A DNA stretch of 64,000 nt from CAYMDS01 sp964576705 (GTDB taxonomy: Bacteria; Patescibacteriota; Microgenomatia; Levybacterales; UBA12049). Below, in pieces: positions 60,319 to 64,000 of the stretch. The DNA is taken from positions 1-64,000 of the forward strand of contig CAZNVI010000002.1 of assembly GCA_964576705.1 (NCBI GenBank), written 5' to 3'. The translations under genes and the position numbers were made by a program. The notes beneath the pieces are model-generated. The model did not search any database and was not told where the DNA came from. It saw only the letters and a program-made list of their open reading frames with translations. Position 1 is the first letter of the stretch. The number at the start of each line of letters is the position of its first letter.

Positions 60319-61061
60319 AAACATTTGGTGCGATAATTCTTGCTGCAGGGAAAGGTACTAGAATGAATATGGTTTATGAGAATAAAGTAGTCTTACCGCT
60401 TGCAGATAAACCTATGATTCAGCACATCGTAGAGTTTATAAAAAAAATAAAAATTGAAACAACTGTCGTAGTTGTGGGATTTGCTAAAGAATCAGTTATG
60501 GAGGTTCTTAAGGGATTTAATCTGATATATGCTGAACAAATTGAACCCTTAGGTACAGGACATGCCCTTATTTGTGCTCTGAATAAATTGCCTGAGGAAG
60601 TAGAAAATGTTTTTGTGGTGTATGGGGATGACGCTGTGCTTTACGCAGAAGAAAATATACCCATAATTAAAAAGCTTTTTGAAGTACAGGAATCAGAAAA
60701 GGCTGCCATAACATTTTTAACAATCGAACAAGATAATCCTTATGCGCTGGGAAGAATCGTCCGAAATGCAGCAGGCGATGTGTCTGCAATTATAGAAGAA
60801 AAAGATGCTACTACAGATCAAAGAAAGATCACTGAAATAAACCCGGGATGCTTTGTATTCTCAGTCAGATTTTTACAAAAATATTTATCACAAATTGAAA
60901 AAAGTCCGGTTACAGGAGAGTATTACATTAATAATTTCATAGATTTAGCCTTGAGAAACAATGAACCTGTGAAGACCATTAAAGGTGGAAAATTAAATTG
61001 GCGGGGTGTGAATACTCCGGAAGAACTTAATGTTGCAGAGAAATTACTATCTATGAATTGA
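60315..61061 (+). CDS. glmU: GlmU-type uridylyltransferase domain without acetyltransferase domain
   Basis: 248 aa. ILAAGKGTRM (9-17), EPLGTGHALICAL, VVYGDDAVLY, YALGRIVRNAAGDVSAIIEEKDA, EINPGCFVF and EYYINNFIDLALRN follow the GlmU pyrophosphorylase domain that makes UDP-GlcNAc from GlcNAc-1-phosphate and UTP. The left-handed beta-helix acetyltransferase domain is missing, and no stop or frameshift suggests recent loss. Acetylation of GlcN-1-phosphate must come from another protein. Position between murA and glmS fits UDP-GlcNAc supply. Another nucleotidyltransferase role is possible. Confidence 0.78.
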   Translation: MKTFGAIILAAGKGTRMNMVYENKVVLPLADKPMIQHIVEFIKKIKIETTVVVVGFAKESVMEVLKGFNLIYAEQIEPLGTGHALICALNKLPEEVENVFVVYGDDAVLYAEENIPIIKKLFEVQESEKAAITFLTIEQDNPYALGRIVRNAAGDVSAIIEEKDATTDQRKITEINPGCFVFSVRFLQKYLSQIEKSPVTGEYYINNFIDLALRNNEPVKTIKGGKLNWRGVNTPEELNVAEKLLSMN

Positions 61062-61134
61062 ATATGAAAAATGGAAATGATATTTATGAAAAACCGGGTT
61101 TTAATGTAAGGTAAGCTAATGTGTCTTTGAAAAT

Positions 61135-61803
61135 ATGACTATAAAGAAATCTAAAACAATATTATTACTAGATATTGATTATACTATTTTTGATAGTGAT
61201 ATTTATAGGGAATATGTATATTCGGCTTTAGCGAAAGAGCTTGGCTATAAAGATTTTGACGAATTTTATCCATTATCTAAAGTAGTAAGTGCACGAGTTA
61301 AGGAAAAAGTTAAACATTATAATCCAGACTTACTGCTTAAAGAGTTATTGTTAATTAAAAAAACAAAAACTGATTTAGAAAAATTAGAAAAAATATTTTG
61401 GAACGATGAAATTTATATAAAATCATTATATTCCGAAACGAAAAGCTTACTGAGAGAGATTAAAGCTAAAGATATAACCATTGGTATATTATCAACAGGT
61501 CATGATAGGCATCAGAGACAAAAAATAAAGAATATTAATGATTTCTTTCATAATGAACATATTCATATTTTCACAAACAAGATTCAAAAACTAGGGGAAA
61601 TTATGGATAAATATAAGACAGATAATCTAATATTAGTCGATGATTTACCTTTGGTACTTGCAGAAGCTAAGAAGAAAAATGATGATATCACAGCTGTGCT
61701 TGTCAGGAGAAATAAGAAATATGAAACAACGACTGAAGTGCCAGGGTTTGTTCCAGATAAGGTAATCTCAAGTCTGAATGAATTGAAAGCAATTATAAAC
61801 TAA
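61135..61803 (+). CDS. HAD-superfamily hydrolase
   Basis: 222 aa. Motif I is DIDYT at 13-17 (nucleophile D13), motif II is in GILSTGHDRH and the C-terminal acidic pair is in LILVDDLPLVLAEAKKK. A helical cap lies between. Probably a phosphatase on a small metabolite; substrate unknown. It sits between the UDP-GlcNAc enzyme and glmS, which raises the possibility of a hexosamine-phosphate substrate, by context only. Confidence 0.68.
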   Translation: MTIKKSKTILLLDIDYTIFDSDIYREYVYSALAKELGYKDFDEFYPLSKVVSARVKEKVKHYNPDLLLKELLLIKKTKTDLEKLEKIFWNDEIYIKSLYSETKSLLREIKAKDITIGILSTGHDRHQRQKIKNINDFFHNEHIHIFTNKIQKLGEIMDKYKTDNLILVDDLPLVLAEAKKKNDDITAVLVRRNKKYETTTEVPGFVPDKVISSLNELKAIIN

Positions 61804-61817
61804 ATTATTAATTCTTA

Positions 61818-61930
61818 TTATGTGTGGAATATTTGGGACGGAGGGAGCTTAAAGCGACTGAGTCCGCTTGCCCCGATTAAATCGGGGACAAGGGAGGAGA
61901 TTCTAAATAACTTATGTGTGGAATATTTGG
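61818..61930 (+). repeat. 75-bp palindrome-containing element between two copies of the glmS start
   Basis: The 19-bp sequence TTATGTGTGGAATATTTGG occurs at 61818-61836 and 61912-61930. Between them lie 75 bp with a CCCCGATTAAATCGGGG palindrome and a GGGAGGAG. The first copy encodes only a 10-codon ORF (MCGIFGTEGA, then stop); the second begins glmS. Confidence 0.75.
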
Positions 61931-63707
61931 ATACGTTGGAAAACAGAACAATGCAGCTGAACTGACTCTTGAAGGTTTAAAGCTTCTCGAATATAGAGGT
62001 TATGATTCATGGGGGATAGCAGTAAGAAATCAAAAATCAATCCGCCAATTGGCGGACAAAAATCAAAATTTGATAGCAGTAGAAAGACATGTAGGGAAAA
62101 TTGGTGAAGCCTCAGTCGATCTACCCGAGAGTAACATAGGGATCGGTCATACGAGATGGGCTACGCATGGCGGAGTATTAGTCAAAAATGCGCATCCGCA
62201 TCTTGACTGTAACAGCGAAATTGCTGTAATCCATAATGGTATTGTTGAGAATCATGCAGAGATCAGAGAAGAATTAATTAAAAAAGGCCATAAGTTTTTA
62301 TCAGAGACAGATACTGAAGTAATTCCTCATTTGATTGAAGATCATATAAAATCCAAGGGCTTTGCGTCTTCTGTTAGGGATGCGTTTAATAGACTTTCAG
62401 GCTTAAATGCGATTGTTGTTTTGTATGCACCATCTCAGGAGATAATAGCAGCTAAGACAGGGTCACCTTTAATAATCGGCGAGAAAAACAGTGAGTTTTT
62501 TATAGCCTCAGATGCTTCAGGAATCATAAAGCATACTAATAGATTAATTTTTCTTAAAGACCGCGAAATGGTTGTTTTGGGTAAGGAGATTCGATTGATA
62601 GACTTAGCTACAGGTAGAAAAATACCTGCACGTTTTGAAACTGTTGATTGGAAAGTGGAAGACTCAGATAAAGGAAGCTATGAACATTTCATGCTTAAAG
62701 AAATTCACGAGCAAGCGAAAATCGTAAGGAATATCGCTCAAAATTATGAAGACCAGATAGAAAAGTTGGCGAAAACGGTAAAAAAGGCGCGCGGCACTTT
62801 TTTTATAGGTGCCGGGACTGCGTTTTATGCAGGGTTGGTAGGTACATATTTTTTCTCGAAAATAGCAGATACCCATGTGAATACAGCAGTCGCTTCTGAA
62901 TTTAATTATCTGGAGGATTTTCTTACTTCAAAAAGTTTAGTAATAGCATTAACACAATCTGGCGAAACTATAGATGTAGTAGAGCCGCTGAACAGGGCAA
63001 AGCTTAAAGGAAGTGTTATCGGTTCGATTTTGAATACATTAGGATCGACTATATACCGCATGTCAGATGAAAAGCTTTTGCTTGGGGCCGGTCCTGAAAA
63101 AGCAGTAGCATCTACAAAGGCATACACCGCAAAACTGGCGGTACTTCTGATGCTCTCATATGCCCTGAAAAATGATATTAAAACTGCTAAGAAAATGCTA
63201 CTCTTAGCGTCTGATGAAATAGAAAGATTGCTCTCAATGGCTAACCAAAAAACCATTCTAAGAGTGGTAAAGTTATTAGAAAAATCCGAACATATATATG
63301 TAATAGGAAGGGGTGTATCGTATCCGACGTCTTTAGAAGCAGCGTTGAAGATTAAAGAAGTAAGCTATATACATACAGAAGGGTTGGCGGGAGGGGAATT
63401 AAAGCACGGTACTATAGCATTGATCACGAAAGGAACTCCGTGCATCGTTTTTGCACCTAAAGATGAAACGTTTGATGCTATAGTTTCAAATGCCACAGAA
63501 GTTAAAGCAAGGGGGGGGGTAATAATAGGGATAGGTCCTGTCAAATCGGAAGTATTTGATTTATGGATTGAGGTAAAAGATGTCTACACAGCGAGTGTAA
63601 TAGCACAAATAATACCTGTCCAGCTTCTTGCATACTATCTTGCTTTAAAAAAAGGTTATGATCCTGATAAGCCTCGGAACCTTGCAAAAAGCGTAACAGT
63701 GAAATGA
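61914..63707 (+). CDS. glmS: Glutamine-fructose-6-phosphate aminotransferase (isomerizing)
   Basis: 597 aa. N-terminal nucleophile glutaminase with Cys2 (MCGIFGYVG), LEYRGYDSWGIAV, GHTRWATHG and HPHLDCNSEIAVIHNGIVEN; then two SIS domains (GAGTAFYAGL, ALTQSGETIDVVEPL, EGLAGGELKHGTIALI). It makes glucosamine-6-phosphate from fructose-6-phosphate and glutamine. Residues about 38-52 hold an inserted palindrome flanked by heptads (KSIRQLADKNQN) in the glutaminase domain. Ends RNLAKSVTVK, the normal terminus. Confidence 0.95.
   Translation: MCGIFGYVGKQNNAAELTLEGLKLLEYRGYDSWGIAVRNQKSIRQLADKNQNLIAVERHVGKIGEASVDLPESNIGIGHTRWATHGGVLVKNAHPHLDCNSEIAVIHNGIVENHAEIREELIKKGHKFLSETDTEVIPHLIEDHIKSKGFASSVRDAFNRLSGLNAIVVLYAPSQEIIAAKTGSPLIIGEKNSEFFIASDASGIIKHTNRLIFLKDREMVVLGKEIRLIDLATGRKIPARFETVDWKVEDSDKGSYEHFMLKEIHEQAKIVRNIAQNYEDQIEKLAKTVKKARGTFFIGAGTAFYAGLVGTYFFSKIADTHVNTAVASEFNYLEDFLTSKSLVIALTQSGETIDVVEPLNRAKLKGSVIGSILNTLGSTIYRMSDEKLLLGAGPEKAVASTKAYTAKLAVLLMLSYALKNDIKTAKKMLLLASDEIERLLSMANQKTILRVVKLLEKSEHIYVIGRGVSYPTSLEAALKIKEVSYIHTEGLAGGELKHGTIALITKGTPCIVFAPKDETFDAIVSNATEVKARGGVIIGIGPVKSEVFDLWIEVKDVYTASVIAQIIPVQLLAYYLALKKGYDPDKPRNLAKSVTVK
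62027..62071 (+). repeat. 16-bp palindrome flanked by heptad units in glmS
   Basis: Two AAATCAA units (62027-62040), then TCCGCCAATTGGCGGA (62041-62056), then a further AAATCAA unit (62060-62066). The palindrome and its flanks match the murE element. Confidence 0.7.
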
Positions 63708-63747
63708 TCTTTCATGAAAACAAATATCTGCTCAATCAATCGTTCTT

Positions 63748-64000
63748 ATGGATATATTGCTATTAATCACAAATATATTGTTTATCATTGTAATCGTAAA
63801 GAGACTTCTATTTTCTGCGTGGATTTTGCATGAAAGTAAATATAGAATAGATCAGTTATTGCCTGCACTAAGAAGCCAAAAATATACCAGGACACAAAAT
63901 CTTCTGACTGTTTTTAGGTTAATTGGATTTATTTTATTTATTCCTGTTGTGTTATATGACAATGTCTTTACGTTTTATCATTTGTTAGTCGCGATAATTT
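63748..64000 (+). CDS. N terminus of a membrane-anchored protein, possibly MurF-like (3' truncated)
   Basis: The frame is open from ATG 63748 to the window end (84 codons). It begins with a hydrophobic helix (about 2-18), then RLLFSAWILHESKYRIDQLLPALRSQKYTR and a second hydrophobic segment (about 57-67). The 'W-x-KEYR-D-RLL-LR' pattern is what I recall before the Mur ligase domain of membrane-anchored MurF-like proteins in this radiation, and the mur/glm context agrees. The ligase domain itself is beyond the window. Confidence 0.4.
   Translation, partial: MDILLLITNILFIIVIVKRLLFSAWILHESKYRIDQLLPALRSQKYTRTQNLLTVFRLIGFILFIPVVLYDNVFTFYHLLVAII

Noticed and set aside
61090..61102. AAAACCGGGTTTT palindrome as a terminator after the glmU-like gene
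   Set aside because: The stem leaves no realistic loop and no clean U-tract follows; the next gene begins only 32 bp later on the same strand.
61837..61911. glmS ribozyme or riboswitch in the glmS leader
   Set aside because: The segment is a 75-bp element between duplicated copies of the gene start; I see only one short palindrome and none of the conserved double-pseudoknot core of the glmS ribozyme.
1..64000. CRISPR arrays, rRNA, tRNA, insertion-sequence transposases or phage genes
   Set aside because: I found no spaced identical repeats, no conserved RNA segments and no DDE or integrase motifs on either strand. The repeats present are short heptad arrays and single palindromes.
1..64000. 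UGA recoding to glycine as in some related lineages
   Set aside because: TGA ends many genes exactly at the 4-bp overlap with the next start, and no gene needs TGA read-through.

Overview
The window is AT-rich, densely coded bacterial DNA that looks like a member of the Candidate Phyla Radiation (Patescibacteria). Supporting signs are very tight gene packing with many 4-bp ATGA overlaps, DUF5667 and DUF4012 proteins, a short RecO, a single-chain glycyl-tRNA synthetase, a MurE-like ligase without its N-terminal domain, and a mraZ-rsmH-ftsL-ftsI cell-wall cluster. UGA is an ordinary stop codon here, which argues against the recoded lineages (Gracilibacteria, Absconditabacteria). Microgenomates or a relative is my best guess, by inference only. 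No rRNA, tRNA, CRISPR array, integrase or transposase is visible.

Positions 1-46709 form one large surface-glycan locus. It holds six GT2 and eight GT4 glycosyltransferase genes (one GT2 cut by the window edge, one GT4 reduced to its N-terminal half). About ten very hydrophobic GT-C-like membrane enzymes accompany them, with a Wzx-type flippase, an O-antigen ligase/polymerase module fused to a GT-C module, and a WcaJ-type initiating sugar transferase at the distal end. Sugar-nucleotide genes include GalE, a CDP-paratose 2-epimerase-like protein, a UDP-GlcNAc 4,6-dehydratase-like protein, RmlD-like reductases, a fused aminotransferase/N-acetyltransferase and a mannose-1-phosphate guanylyltransferase. 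The likely scheme is that activated sugars are made, assembled on a lipid carrier, flipped, and polymerised, ligated or decorated outside by the GT-C enzymes. One gene (11970-13466) runs against the rest and faces its own full-length paralogue.

Positions 46711-51305 hold a DUF4012 protein, recO, glyS and a small anchored protein, several with their own promoters. From 51384 to the end runs the cell-wall cluster: mraZ, rsmH, ftsL-like, ftsI/PBP2, an inverted two-gene unit (a CsaA-like tRNA-binding protein and a 77-aa protein), a YdjM-like membrane protein, murE-like, murC, murA, a glmU pyrophosphorylase domain, a HAD hydrolase, glmS, and the start of a membrane-anchored protein that may be MurF-like.

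The most unusual content lies underneath the genes. A family of degenerate 7-bp tandem repeats, each array about 20-36 bp, recurs at eleven or more sites, mostly in frame inside genes. Short palindromes and REP/RPE-like elements are inserted in murC, murE, glmS and GT4 genes; one 16-bp palindrome is read in different frames in murE and glmS. A 75-bp element sits between two 19-bp copies of the glmS start. Several promoters place the -10 box only 6-7 nt before the ATG, predicting leaderless mRNAs. The 100-N gap in murA is flanked by identical 55-bp sequences and appears to be a scaffolding artefact.
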